Shown one piece after another: positions 10,653 through 21,292 of a stretch of 64,000 nucleotides of DNA. Source of the DNA: Theristus sp. LFF4_11 (taxonomy: Eukaryota; Nematoda; Chromadorea; Monhysterida; Xyalidae); assembly GCA_030248135.1 (NCBI GenBank), contig JASANC010005241.1, forward strand, positions 53,404 through 117,403. The letters are read 5' to 3'. The position numbers and the translations under genes are program-made. The first letter of the stretch is position 1. The number at the start of each line of letters is the position of its first letter. The notes beneath the pieces are model-generated. The model searched no databases. It saw only the letters and a program-made list of their open reading frames with translations, and had not been told where the DNA came from.

Positions 10653-13600
10653 TCAGGTTAATTCCGGGAACGCCTCTTGGTCCATCTTGAAACCAGAACC
10701 ACCACGGCCTGAAAATGGGGACAAACTTGTTACAAGTGCCAGTTTCAGACATGACAAATCGGTTTTAAATTGATTACGTCAACAAGAAAATAAAAAAACC
10801 ACCTCGAGGCCCGCCACGTCCCATGCCACCTCGGCCGCCGCCTCCAAATCCGCCTACAAATTCAAATATTTCTTTTCGCTCTCTAAACGACAAAAAATCT
10901 CTGATGTTGAAAAACTACAGCAGCTTTATTGCAACTGATACACTTTCGTCAGTTCTGCAATCAAGGTCAGGTCAAGCCGAGGGTTGGGGGGTTAAAAATT
11001 TGTGGAAAACTTTTTCTTCAACTTTAATCTGAAAATTCGATGTGTGGCAATTGAAAGTTCAATCGAAACTCCCTTGTGTACTTAGCAATTTGTCATTATT
11101 TGGTCATTTAGATATGATATAATGTTGCAGTCCAAGAACAAACACACGCACGAACATGCGACGAAATCAATGCGCGCTGCCGTAATACAACACGCGCGCG
11201 CTTGTGTTCGTTCGTGACTGAGCAACATCAATGTGTCGACAGTGTTCAGACTAGGACTATACCTGGTGCCCTTGGTGCACGTGGTGGCCCGCGTCCGAAG
11301 CCCCCGCCACGGCCTCGACCACGCCCACCAAACTCGGCGCCACCCTGGCCCCCACCACGGCCACCAAATTCCCCGTCCATCATCATGCCACCGCCAACGC
11401 CGCCACGGTCGCCTGAAAGAAAATTTACGAGACATGAAACAAAGCCACAGGAATGTGAAAGTTTAGTACACAGACATGACACTGAGCTGAGATGACTAAA
11501 AACAAAGAAGCCGCAAAGCGCCGCGTAACGCACCAGTTCGTGCACCAGGCGCACCGCCGCCGCCACCAGCTGCGTCCTCGTGTATGAACTCAACCTCAAT
11601 GTTCAGCACCTGCTTCTTGCTCGGACGTTTCTGAAACAAAATAGCTGAAAAACGGTGTCTGGAAAAGTTGAAACATGAATTATGTAACCATTCCCTGATT
11701 CCTCACGAGTCACGACAACTCTAAATTAGAGGTTATCAGCTGATTGGTTGGTGATCATGGGATGTTTGCTTTTTGTGCGGGACTGAGAAGCTCCACCTCC
11801 ACAGCAATGCCTTCGCACAGAAAGCATGCATCATCACGTGATTACCAGGATTTAGAGTTCGACTGTAACTGAGGACCCAGAACGCGCTTCCGCCAGAAAA
11901 CCACTGGCGCAGCCGTCCATTCCATACAAGCGCCCCGCCCACCTCCACAATGATCTCCTCTCCGTCAGTGCTCTCATCGAGTTTCGTCTTCAACGGCTGA
12001 TAGCCTTTCTCCATTTGCGGCTGACGAAGGTTGAAGTTCGGTTGAGCCGGGCGCTTCTGCAGAGAGTGACGATTGGTTGCAGAAGGCACGTTTGCATCAC
12101 ACGAGTCTTGCTGGACTACAACCCGCCGGACGGAATCAATCAATAATGCCGCAATCAACATTGATTGAACCGCAATAGTGCGCATAACCACATGCTAACT
12201 GACAAACAACGCCGGCTTTTTCAAAATCAAACCAGTCAGTCAGTAATTAGGCTCGTTCACTTTCCCATATGATGCAGGATTCCAATCACCGAGTCTGAAC
12301 ACAAACCACGACGCACATCACGCTGCAGCGCCTTCCACTCATCCAGCGTCAGTTGGCGTGGCTGTTCTTCTTCAGCCGGCGCTTGACCGTCGCCCGGTTT
12401 TTCTTCGCCTTCGGCGCCTTCACTGAAGAATGAAAGACGAGAATTTACTCCACCACCTCAAAAATTCGCACCCTGCCCTGGATACAGTGCACGTCGTTTC
12501 ACATGTGATGTAATTCCAATCAATGTTGCATACTCCTTGCCCTTGGACATAGCAACGCAAGAGCGATATTGTGGAACATTAAAATTTGCAGACATTGCTG
12601 CGTACGTTTGTTTCGGCTCGCCAGCAGTCTTGTCGTCAGGCTTGTCACTCTCGGCCGTCACATTCAGCGGCTCCGTCTCCCCGGCCAACTCGTCTTCGTT
12701 CGTGCCCCAGTTGCCTGCAATGAATTGTGCTCATGAGCAGACAAATTGTTTTCATTTTTTTTAAATCACCAAGATTTTTGAATTGCGAAAAATTGAAATC
12801 ATCAACCGGTGAAACAGGAAAGTCAACAACACAAGACTTGCACAACAAGAAATCGGTGCACAGGCGAACAAGCGCAAGATGACCTCCATCGAACCGTTGC
12901 ACATATGTTACAAAAAAGTAAACAAAATAACAAAAAATGGTAAAAAATCACAACAATCACTCCAGCAAAACATGGCGAAACACAGACAGCAACCGCTAAA
13001 AGCTACTCCCGAACAGAAAGAACACAAGAGCGACAGCGAGGTGAGCGAACAGCTACCTTTACCATAACCGGCGCGTTTCTCGTGCGGCTTCACGCCGGTC
13101 TTGTCGGAGCCACTGATTCGATCGTACTGACGTCCGCGGCCACCTCGACCTCCCCCACGACCCCCTCGGAAGCCACCGCCGCCTCCCGCCCCGTAGCCAC
13201 CACGGCCACCCATTCGCCCGCCCATGCCGCCAAATGTGCCGCGTTGATTGCCGCCGCCACCATAGCCTGAGTGTTGTTTCGAAAGTCTGCGAATTGTCAC
13301 ATGATTAAGATTTCCGAGTCTCCTCTAGTCTTGACAGAGACGATCACACATTCTTTGGTAGAACGCCAATTCGAATAAAAGTCACGTAAACAACTGCAGT
13401 ACACAAAAACCACACTAAAAACAATAGCCCGCTCTAATTATGATGTGGCACGTATCAAACCAAACCAAACAAACGCCATTTGCTCAGTGCGCTGTTGCAC
13501 AACACCAACCTTCCTCTTCTCCAAACGTGCCGATGTTTCCAGTAAACGGCTGCTGTTGGACACCGCCTGTGTTCGAGAAATCTGTAAAAATTTGAAAACA

Positions 13601-16600
13601 AGTTTTTCATGGAACAGCTTGATCATGCAATCAAGTTCACACGTGAAAAACGCGGTGTGCTCGTACATAAGCCCGGCAGAGAACATCAACTGAAATGAAC
13701 ACGATGTGTGCAGACTTCGAGACCGCCCTAGTCTCACCATTGTCGCCGTGCTGCTCGTGCGCCGGCGGTGGAGCGAACTCGCCGGTTGCCGCGTTCGCAA
13801 ACACGTCACCGCCGGGCTCAACACCGCCCAACTCCGTCGGCTGCTGCGGCTCGCCGCCGGGCGCACCACTACCGCCGCCGCCGCCTCGATTGAAACCGCG
13901 CGGGCCGCCAGCACGACCGCCGCGACGGAACTCGTATGGACGTCTGAAAGAAAACGACCTTTCTGAAAAACCTCACATTGAAAACGAACTTGTGAGGCCG
14001 CGAATTTTGATCAAATCAACAGTTGCGGTTCCAATCCGTAACGAATTCATTTGCGTTGAAGTTCTGAATGCATCACGAGAAAGTTTCCAACAGAGGTGTG
14101 CACGCCGGACAATTCTTGCTGGTACCGGCTCGGGTGGTTGCGCGACGTCGACCCCACATCCACCACATTTTTCTCGCAAATTTAGTGTCACATTCTACAT
14201 GTGTAGCGCGATTTCAAATACAAATACATTTATATTTTTGAAGTTTATTCTGTGTTTCGTTCGGAAAATGGCATTGACTCTCAATTTCAATGAAAAGAAA
14301 CGGTAAATTGTAACGTCTTCGCGTAGCGAAGAAAATTTTCAAAAATTAAGCCCTGAGAACGCATTTTACCTTGCGATTTTTGGATGTCATCCAAAGTAAT
14401 TTGCTGTCTATGACATTTATTCACCTGTTAAAAAACGCAGATGTTTAGAAATGTGCGAACAAAAAGTTTACGTAGGAGATAGATGGACCAAGTGATCGTT
14501 GATACGGTCAAAACAACAAAAATATTCTTAGATTCAATCGAACCGTTATCAGCAAAACATTGAACAATCTAAACAAACGAACGATGAATTCGTGATCGCC
14601 ATTGTCAAACAAACCATAAAGTGTTCACGTCCTGCGCCGGAGGCGCAGAAAAATTTTGAATCTGGGCGCCAAATTTCTTAAAAACAATCCCTTGAAATCT
14701 TCGAAAATTGAGAGAATCAAAAAAGCTGACCGAAACGACCAATTTTTTGCGTCATACCAAATTATTTTGCGTCATTGACGCACGATTTCGCGTAAAAAAA
14801 CCTGAATGTCTGTGCAACTCACATTTGCGGAATAAAATGTGCTTACCATCTGCAAGCGCAGCGCGATTTCAAATACAAATACATTGCAAGCTACTAAAGG
14901 ATACCACGACAGTCAGTAAATTGAAATCTTCGAATTAAAAAATTTTGAAGCAATTTTTATTTCATTTGTGAAAATTTTGTCTCTTCCACCTGAGGCGCTG
15001 CGCGACATCTGTGAATTAAAAGGATTGCTCACAGCAATTTCAGCAGCTCACAACAAAAGCACAATAGCAGGCCGTAATTTTGACTGATGAATGCGCGACA
15101 TGGGCAATCGATTTCGAAGTAATTTTTCAGATTCATGTGTAAAACTTTTGTCTCTTTCAACTCCGACCGAGGCGCTGCGCGACGTAGCCCCCAGGCCCTG
15201 CGCGACGCGCGACGTTTGCCGGTACCGGTACCCCCTAAGTACCCCCCCGTGCACATCTCTGGTTTCCAACTGACCCAGCGCGTGCTCGTCCCCTACCGCG
15301 GCCAGCACGCGGTCGCCCACCGCCCTCGCCAAAGCGGTCACCAAATGCTGCAACAGAAGCCACCGATTTTTGCTGTTTCATCCAAGTCGAATGTTGTCAG
15401 CAAGCGAACAACAATCAATTCGCAAGCACGGTCACTCACAATCGGTCGTCTCATTGGTCGCATCGTGTTGTTGCTGGTTGCCGGCCAAACGCGGCGGCAG
15501 ATTGGTCGGTCCGCCTGGGTCTTGTGCCCCGCCTCCATCTTGACCCATGCCTCCTGTGCAAAGTGCATTTTTCTGAAGAACTCAACCAAAAACAACTTGT
15601 AAAATATCAAAAAGTAAAAAATCTATTTTACGTTGCCCGCGCGGTGTACCACCACCACCGCGGCCACGTCCGCCACGTCCACGCCCCCCGCGCGACGCTC
15701 CCCTTTCGCCTCGATCACCCTCCGGACGATGGTTCTCCTTCTCGCGGCTTGGCGGCGCTTGTTGGTCTGTGGAGAGAAACCAACGGTAAGATTGTGTGTC
15801 GAGAAAAAGTGTCCGTTGCAGTTGGATTTTTAGTTTGTGTTTTTTTGTAAATGTGTCAGATTATACGTTGATTTTACAGTTTTATCGGGTCGGATCGGTC
15901 GGTCGGAAAATGAAGGAATGACGAATGAATGGATCGTAACAGGAAACTAAGTTATAGAAACGAAATGAACTAGAAAGAAAAGTATGGGTGGACGGACCAA
16001 ATGTAATGCACACCGGTGTCATAACATAACCACTCACTCCCCCGCAAGTATCTCGCGAACGTGGACACAATTTTGGCATTCGACTGTGAGAACCAGTTGA
16101 AAAGTTGAACAAACCATGGGTAATCACGCCAATGTGGTTGTGCAAGTCTCAGCGTGACTTTAAAAATGTCAATCAGAAAGCGTCATCAACACCAACCATC
16201 ACGCTTGTCATTGTAGGTCTGCCTGCTCTTTTCATCCTTCACAGCGCCCTTGTCGCCCATCTTCGCGGCCTCCTTCTTCGCTTTTGCTTTTTCTTTTTTC
16301 GCTTTCTCCTCGCGCTTTATCGCTTCGGCTTGCGCTTGTGATATCAGATCGTCTGGATCATGGTCTGGAAACAAAAAGTTGTCACCGACCGAGTTCAATT
16401 TCGAACAAAATTTTGCACCGAATGAAACTGCTGAGCCGTCGACGAATAAAATGCCACCCAATCCCACATTGTTTGTTTTGTTTGCATTATGGAAGTTTTG
16501 TGTGGATGTGAACTGGCCGCGAGGCATACACATAAACTTGAATTTGATTTCCAGTGAACATGTACAAAACAAAAGAAAAACAGGAAAAACACCAACCGTC

Positions 16601-16654
16601 ATCCATCAAGAAAGCGTACTTGTTCACCACATTGATGCCGTATTCGATGTCCAT
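10653..16654 (-). CDS. SERBP1: SERBP1/HABP4-family RGG RNA-binding protein, 15 exons
   Basis: Members bind mRNA and the 40S/80S ribosome, notably inactive ribosomes. Coding exons on the minus strand: 16654-16597, 16364-16197, 15766-15632, 15553-15440, 15347-15275, 13943-13738, 13581-13510, 13266-13063, 12714-12606, 12422-12317, 12056-11943, 11630-11534, 11412-11263, 10853-10803 and 10708-10653. All joins are in phase and give 570 aa. Diagnostic segments in family order are: NKYAFLMDDDHDPDDL at the N-terminus, a Lys/Glu/Ala helix, several RGG/GRG stretches, HEKRAGYGNWGTNEDEL, QLTLDEWKALQ, FNLRQP, KKQVLNIEVEF, a second RGG block, and a C-terminal MDQEAFPEL. At 570 aa it is longer than the roughly 400-aa vertebrate proteins because of extra glycine-arginine blocks. 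Two donors are uncertain: after exon 9 (12606 or 12534) and exon 11 (11943 or slightly further). The start Met matches the family N-terminus. Confidence 0.92.
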
Positions 16655-17391
16655 ATTTTTGGCTTTGTTTCTTTCTCTGACTGAAGATTCGGCGCTCAAA
16701 AACAGATATTTTTGTCGCTGACGATTCGCTCGCCCACACAGCACAAATGCCACTTTTTGCGAACTTATGCACAATCACGACGACGACGACGGGGCTAGCA
16801 ACGCTGCCGACAGCAGCCGGTTGTCCTGAGACAACGCAGTTTCGCGAACATTACCGAATGTTTACTATTCGATCAGTTGTGCAGTTTGTTTTATGTCGAT
16901 CTTTTTGTCGACTTCTTTTGGTGGTGTGTGTGGTGACGAGTTTCCGTCGGGTGGTGTACGCAGTTTCGTGTGCTATATGATTCCGAATGGTTCCACAAAT
17001 CAATGAATCAAATATTGCCCGACTACGTTTCGGCGAACCGGCGCGAAGCGTGAAACTTTTTTTCAGAAAAAACAGACGCAACACGGCGTTTGCTAACGCA
17101 ACGTTTTGGTTATTGGTAGTTCAGAGCTGAAGACTTTCAACGAACAACAACCTTTCGAACGAAATCAGCAGAAAGAAATTGCTGCAATGAATATGTTACT
17201 TTTTTACGGTCACACAAACATCAACATGTGTCGATCGTCTTTCGTCGATGATACATCCATCAATGCATCTGAAAAAAACTTCAACGACTGGAAACACATT
17301 CAAATTCCCCATGCAAAACTGGACCCGGTCAAACTCAAATTCAGGGAAGTCAGAAGAACCACACACAATTGCTGTGCAAACGCCTCCCGAA
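16655..17391. other. Upstream region of the SERBP1-like gene
   Basis: This holds the 5' UTR and promoter area of the minus-strand gene. GC-richer patches at 16785-16830 and 17025-17100 may be promoter-proximal. A plus-strand frame (17106-17489) is open but unrecognisable and runs into the MITE at 17392. No TATA box is convincing. Confidence 0.4.
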
Positions 17392-18070
17392 TAGGGTTGT
17401 TAAACAAAAACCAATCAAAAAAATTATTAAAAAAACAAAAATGCCGATTTTTTTTTAAATTTGAAAAATTTTCCTCTAATATGCTCTGAAAACCTCAATT
17501 TTGGCACAATTTTTCGAAAGTTTAACAAAAATTTTCTTTGATATTACCTCGTAAAACCGTCAGCAGTCCATTTTGGACCGTTTTACCGACTGATTTCAGG
17601 CTTCAACAACATCTGCGATGAAGTTTTTAAGCGTCCCAAAGGTTGGCTTACCATTTCCGATGCAGATAAGGTGACGATTCGCCTCGCAATCTAAATTTGA
17701 GCATCTGAGCTGCTCCGTTTGCAAGCGTTACGTTGTCTGGTTGCTGTTTCGCGTGCTGCCGTCGCGACACACCATCAGAATTGATCGAATTTCAAGCCGG
17801 TATGTGTATTTTCACTTGGGCTGGGGACAATTATTGACGTTATGGGGGTCAAAACACAAGAAGAGGTATGGCAACGGTTTGGAAAAGGGGTAAATGAGGT
17901 CACCCAAACAAAATCTGGAAAGTTCTGCCATACGGGAGCATACGGGAGGCGATTGCACATCAAATGTGGTTCTTCGAACTCCCTGGTTGATTTAGTACAA
18001 CTTTGATTTTTGAAATCTAAAAAAAATTTAAAAAAACAAACAAAAATGATGATTTTTTAAAACAACCCTA
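17392..18070. mobile_element. hAT-type MITE with 8-bp target duplication
   Basis: The element starts TAGGGTTGTT (17392) and ends AACAACCCTA (18070), a perfect 10-bp terminal inverted repeat. The 8 bases CTCCCGAA flank it on both sides (17384-17391 and 18071-18078). An 8-bp duplication and a TAGGGTTG-like terminus are characteristic of the hAT superfamily. The 0.68-kb interior has no transposase, so the copy is non-autonomous. Confidence 0.85.
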
Positions 18071-18180
18071 CTCCCGAATGACTCCCATATAGCAACACTT
18101 TCCAGATTTCGTTTCGGTGACTTTATTTTTCCCTTTTCCAAACTTTGATTTTTCAATTTCGATTTTTGTTTGACAACCCG

Positions 18181-18742
18181 GCGGCAGTACCGAAGGCGAA
18201 AGCAAATTTTCGAGGGGGGGGGGGTGTCGTCACGTGGGGGGGGGGTGCCGAAAATTTTTCAGCGGGGGGTGTCAGTCATGGTACAGTGACACCCCCCCAG
18301 GCCCATTGTAGAAAATTTTCTGGGGGGGGTGCACACCCCCCACCCCACCCATGAGATTTTTTCGCTTAAATTTTGAAGAAAAAACGCTAAATTTTGCTGC
18401 AAAATCTTTGAAATTACAATGAAGAATGTCAAGTTATCATATATTTAGCTTATATTATAGACTTTAAAGACAAAAAATCATGATTTTTGAGCAAAAATTC
18501 ATGATTTTTGAGTGGTCCGAGAAAATTTTTGGGGGGTGTCACTGTTACTTAGGTCCATCTAGGGGGGGGGGGTGGGGGGGGTGTCTAGCAAATTTCGAGG
18601 GGGGGGGTGTGGATGGTCCAGTGTCAGGTTTTGGGGGGTGGGTGTCGCGTCCCCCCCCCCACCCCCCCCCCCCACGCGGAAGTCTCGGGTGCTCTGGGGG
18701 GGGGTGTACCCCCCCACCCCCCCTCGTCTTCGGTACTGCGGC
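18181..18742. mobile_element. G-tract inverted-repeat element
   Basis: Terminal inverted repeats are GCGGCAGTACCGAAG (18181-18195) and CTTCGGTACTGCGGC (18728-18742), a perfect 15-bp match. Between them lie many runs of 6-11 G (plus strand) and of C, separated by GAAAATTTTT-like spacers. The G-runs are dense enough to allow G-quadruplexes. No coding capacity is believable: the Gly/Pro-rich open frames are products of the homopolymers. The family is not recognised. Confidence 0.75.
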
Positions 18743-19419
18743 GGCGGAGCAGGCCCAAACCAAAAATCAAACGGATGCTCATTGAAAACATCATGACGAT
18801 TTAATGAATAATCGTTGACAAATAGTGCTATTTTGTGCTGGGAAAAGATGGATATTTAACCAATCTAAAACACTGGGGGAAAACAAAAATTTGCATAAAT
18901 CAAATTCATTTCAGCAAGCAAAAAACTGTCGATGTTTCACCGAATTCTCCATTTTCATTTTTGGACAGAAAACGGCGTTTTCATCCAATTAGCCAGAAGA
19001 ACTGCGCGTATTGATTGGCCCGCGCACTGAGGCACATCGTGGAGTGGACAGCTGCGAGCAGAGCGAGCTGCCAGGCAAACTAGTTTTCGCTTTTCATTGT
19101 ACACACGGCGCGGCGAGCGACGACGACAAGCGGGAGAAAATACGAACAACGAAGAAAAAGTAACAAATCGTTTTTGCAAGTATTACAACAACAAAGAGAA
19201 GAATCGCTGGAAAAAGAGTGGCCGAAAGCGTACTCTTTCTGTTGTTGGCTGAGAAATTGTGGGAGTCGACCTTGTGAGTTTTGTCTGAACGGTCATTTAT
19301 CACATTCACTGACTTTCTTGTTTGTCTTCATCAAACGAGAGAAACTTCAATTAGCACTTGCTCATTCACAAAGGTCTCCTTCTGTGGCGACCGCGTGAAC
19401 ACAAGACGAACACCGAAAT
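18743..19419. other. Intergenic; upstream of the 19.4-kb gene fragment
   Basis: This is AT-rich up to 18960, then more GC-balanced (19010-19130), with no domain-bearing frame. It is probably the 5' region of the gene starting at 19420. Confidence 0.4.
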
Positions 19420-19940
19420 ATGAGCAGCAATCAGAAGATACTGGAAGAGATCCAGGAGCGCAAACGAAAGCTTATGATGAAGGGATCTGCCGCTGGTAGC
19501 AGGTCAGTTCTCTGCCTGTTTACACCTGATGTATGCAGACGTACATCGACGTACGTCGGGTATGAATGCTGGTATGCAATAACACGCGATCTAAAGTGAC
19601 GTGCCGTGCCGTGCCGTACGCGCATACGTCAGGTATAAATGGGCCTTAGCAGCTCGTTTGATTGTTTTCCTTTTTGTTTGAGAACATTCCATTTTGTTCA
19701 ACAACGTCTCTGGACTGAAATGTTCAAGAAACGATATTTCATTTGAGCCGACACTGCCCGGTGACCTCCCTAACAGCGAGCAGCCAGTCAGCGACGGCCG
19801 ATCCGCGTGCTCTGCAGCTGCTGGCTAAAGTCGAAAAGGAATGTTTCGGCAGTTTTGTCGCGACCAATTCAACGCTTGGAAACTCGATCTTACCGTGCGT
19901 ACCACGTTTTTCACCGGAGACAGACAAAGCGAGTTCGTGA
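19420..19940 (+). CDS. Small two-exon gene or 5' fragment, unrecognised
   Basis: Exon 1 (19420-19502) begins with an ATG and encodes a charged helix, KILEEIQERKRKLMMKG. It ends at an AG|GTCAGT donor in phase 2. Exon 2 (19748-19940) follows a CATTTGAG acceptor in matching phase and encodes a Ser/Thr-rich stretch and ALQLLAKVEKECFGSF, to a stop at 19940. The product would be 91 aa. A GTGCGT donor near 19892 could instead lead to further exons, but none was found before the palindromic element at 20030. The basic helix looks like a nuclear-protein N-terminus. I do not recognise the family. A 130-bp MITE sits in the intron. Confidence 0.45.
19514..19645. mobile_element. Small MITE, about 130 bp
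   Basis: The left end (19514 onward) contains CACCTGATGTATGCAGACGTAC. Reading inward from 19645 on the other strand gives the matching TACCTGACGTATGCGCGTAC. The imperfect inverted repeat spans about 30 bp. A GTGCC triplication lies just inside the right arm. It sits in the first intron of the 19.4-kb gene, beginning about 11 bp after the donor. Confidence 0.65.
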
Positions 19941-20029
19941 AATTCGTATTTTTTGGTGTTCAATTACTTGCTTCTATTGTTTTTCATTCATGAGATTCCA
20001 TGGTTATTTTGCGGGTTGTTCTACAGTTT

Positions 20030-20795
20030 ACAGTCTATCTCGCTAATATATGCAACTCGCTGATTGGTCGGCTCCTCACGCTCCGCACCCCTGGGAACGG
20101 GATTCAGAAAATATCATGTTTTTTTGTTGTTCAGCGGTTTGTTTTCATTTTTTTTTCATGCCGAAAAAATTCTAAATCAAAAACTACAAAATTCCAAACG
20201 TTTGAATTGGTAAAAAATTAGTAAACTGAAGTTTTTTTGGTTGATTGACGGCGACGACGTCGTCGAGAATTTTTGCTTTCAAACGTACCGCTGGCCGCTG
20301 CTGCGTGTTCAAAACAAATTTAAAACAAACAAACAAAATAACAAAACTTGCTTCCAACGATTTCGACAGTTTTCATCCCGCTTTTAACAATTGATTCATT
20401 GGGTGCGCCATGTCCATTCATTGTTGTTCAAAGATTGTTCACATTGTCAATAAATACTGTCACCTGCTGCGTTCTTCTTCTCTGTGCTTCGGACACACAG
20501 TAGCGGCCAGCGGCGGCACGCTCTTTTCATGCCTAAAGGCAAAAACTAAACCAAAAACCATAGACGACGTCGTCGCAGTCAATCAACCAAAAAAGACATT
20601 TTTTTGACATTGTGACCAATGCAAATTTTTGGAATTTGGTAGTTTTTTATTTAGAATGTTTTTTCGGCATGAAATAAATGAAAACAAACCGTTGAACAAT
20701 GAAAAACATGATTTTTTCTGAATCCCGTTCCCAGGGTGCGGAGCGTGAGGAGCCGACCAATCAGCGAGTTGCATATATTAGCGTGATAGACTGTA
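20030..20795. mobile_element. Palindromic inverted-repeat element, 0.77 kb
   Basis: The left side starts ACAGTCTATCTCGCTAATA. The right side is its reverse complement, ending TATTAGCGTGATAGACTGT. The arms match with small indels for well over 180 bp, then again in an inner block containing CGACGACGTCGTCG and GCTGGCCGCTGCTG-like words. Nearly the whole element could fold into one hairpin. The short loop encodes nothing recognisable. A TTA may flank both ends. Confidence 0.8.
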
Positions 20796-21292
20796 ATTGC
20801 TGTTTTTGCATTTGAACACATTTCATTGGCGAAATGAGAAAGTAAATAAAAAATGAACACAAACACGAAAACTAACATAGAGATATGGGTGCATAAACAT
20901 AAAGCATAAAAACCTGTATTTTTTATTGAAAAAGACGAAACAAAACACGAACATGACCAATATAAAAGTTTTTTGAATAGCTGAATAAATGAATCAATCT
21001 AAAAAATTGAAACCTATTAAAAAATCTGAGTAAATTCTGTTTGAATGATTGCTTGTTTCGAGATCTTTTAAAGTTAATTTTAGGCCAATAAATTCACTAA
21101 TCATAATTTAATCTATAAATCACAGCTTACAAAAACTTAATTGTGTTCATTTCTAACTAAATCTGTTGCAATAACCGCGGATGTATAAGCTCGAATTAAC
21201 AATCACCAGTCACGACAAACAATTCGATTTTTTTCACACCTGCAGAGACACAATAGAAATAACTGAAAAAATTGAAGCCAGGGAATTCAAAT
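20796..21292. other. 3' region of the alpha-arrestin gene
   Basis: This AT-rich stretch contains the probable 3' UTR of the minus-strand arrestin. An AATAAA on the minus strand lies at about 20922-20927. A plus-strand frame at 21181-21426 overlaps the arrestin last exon antisense and is probably not coding. Confidence 0.45.

Noticed and set aside
11736..12191. 151-residue minus-strand frame starting MVMRTIAVQ
   Set aside because: Only its middle (12056-11943) is a real exon of the SERBP1-like gene; the ends are intron read-through.
13438..13914. 158-residue Ala/Arg-rich minus-strand frame
   Set aside because: It is an out-of-frame shadow of two SERBP1-like exons; the phase-consistent frame gives the RGG protein.
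18545..18763. Pro/Gly-rich open frames on both strands
   Set aside because: They are produced by G and C runs inside the inverted-repeat element.
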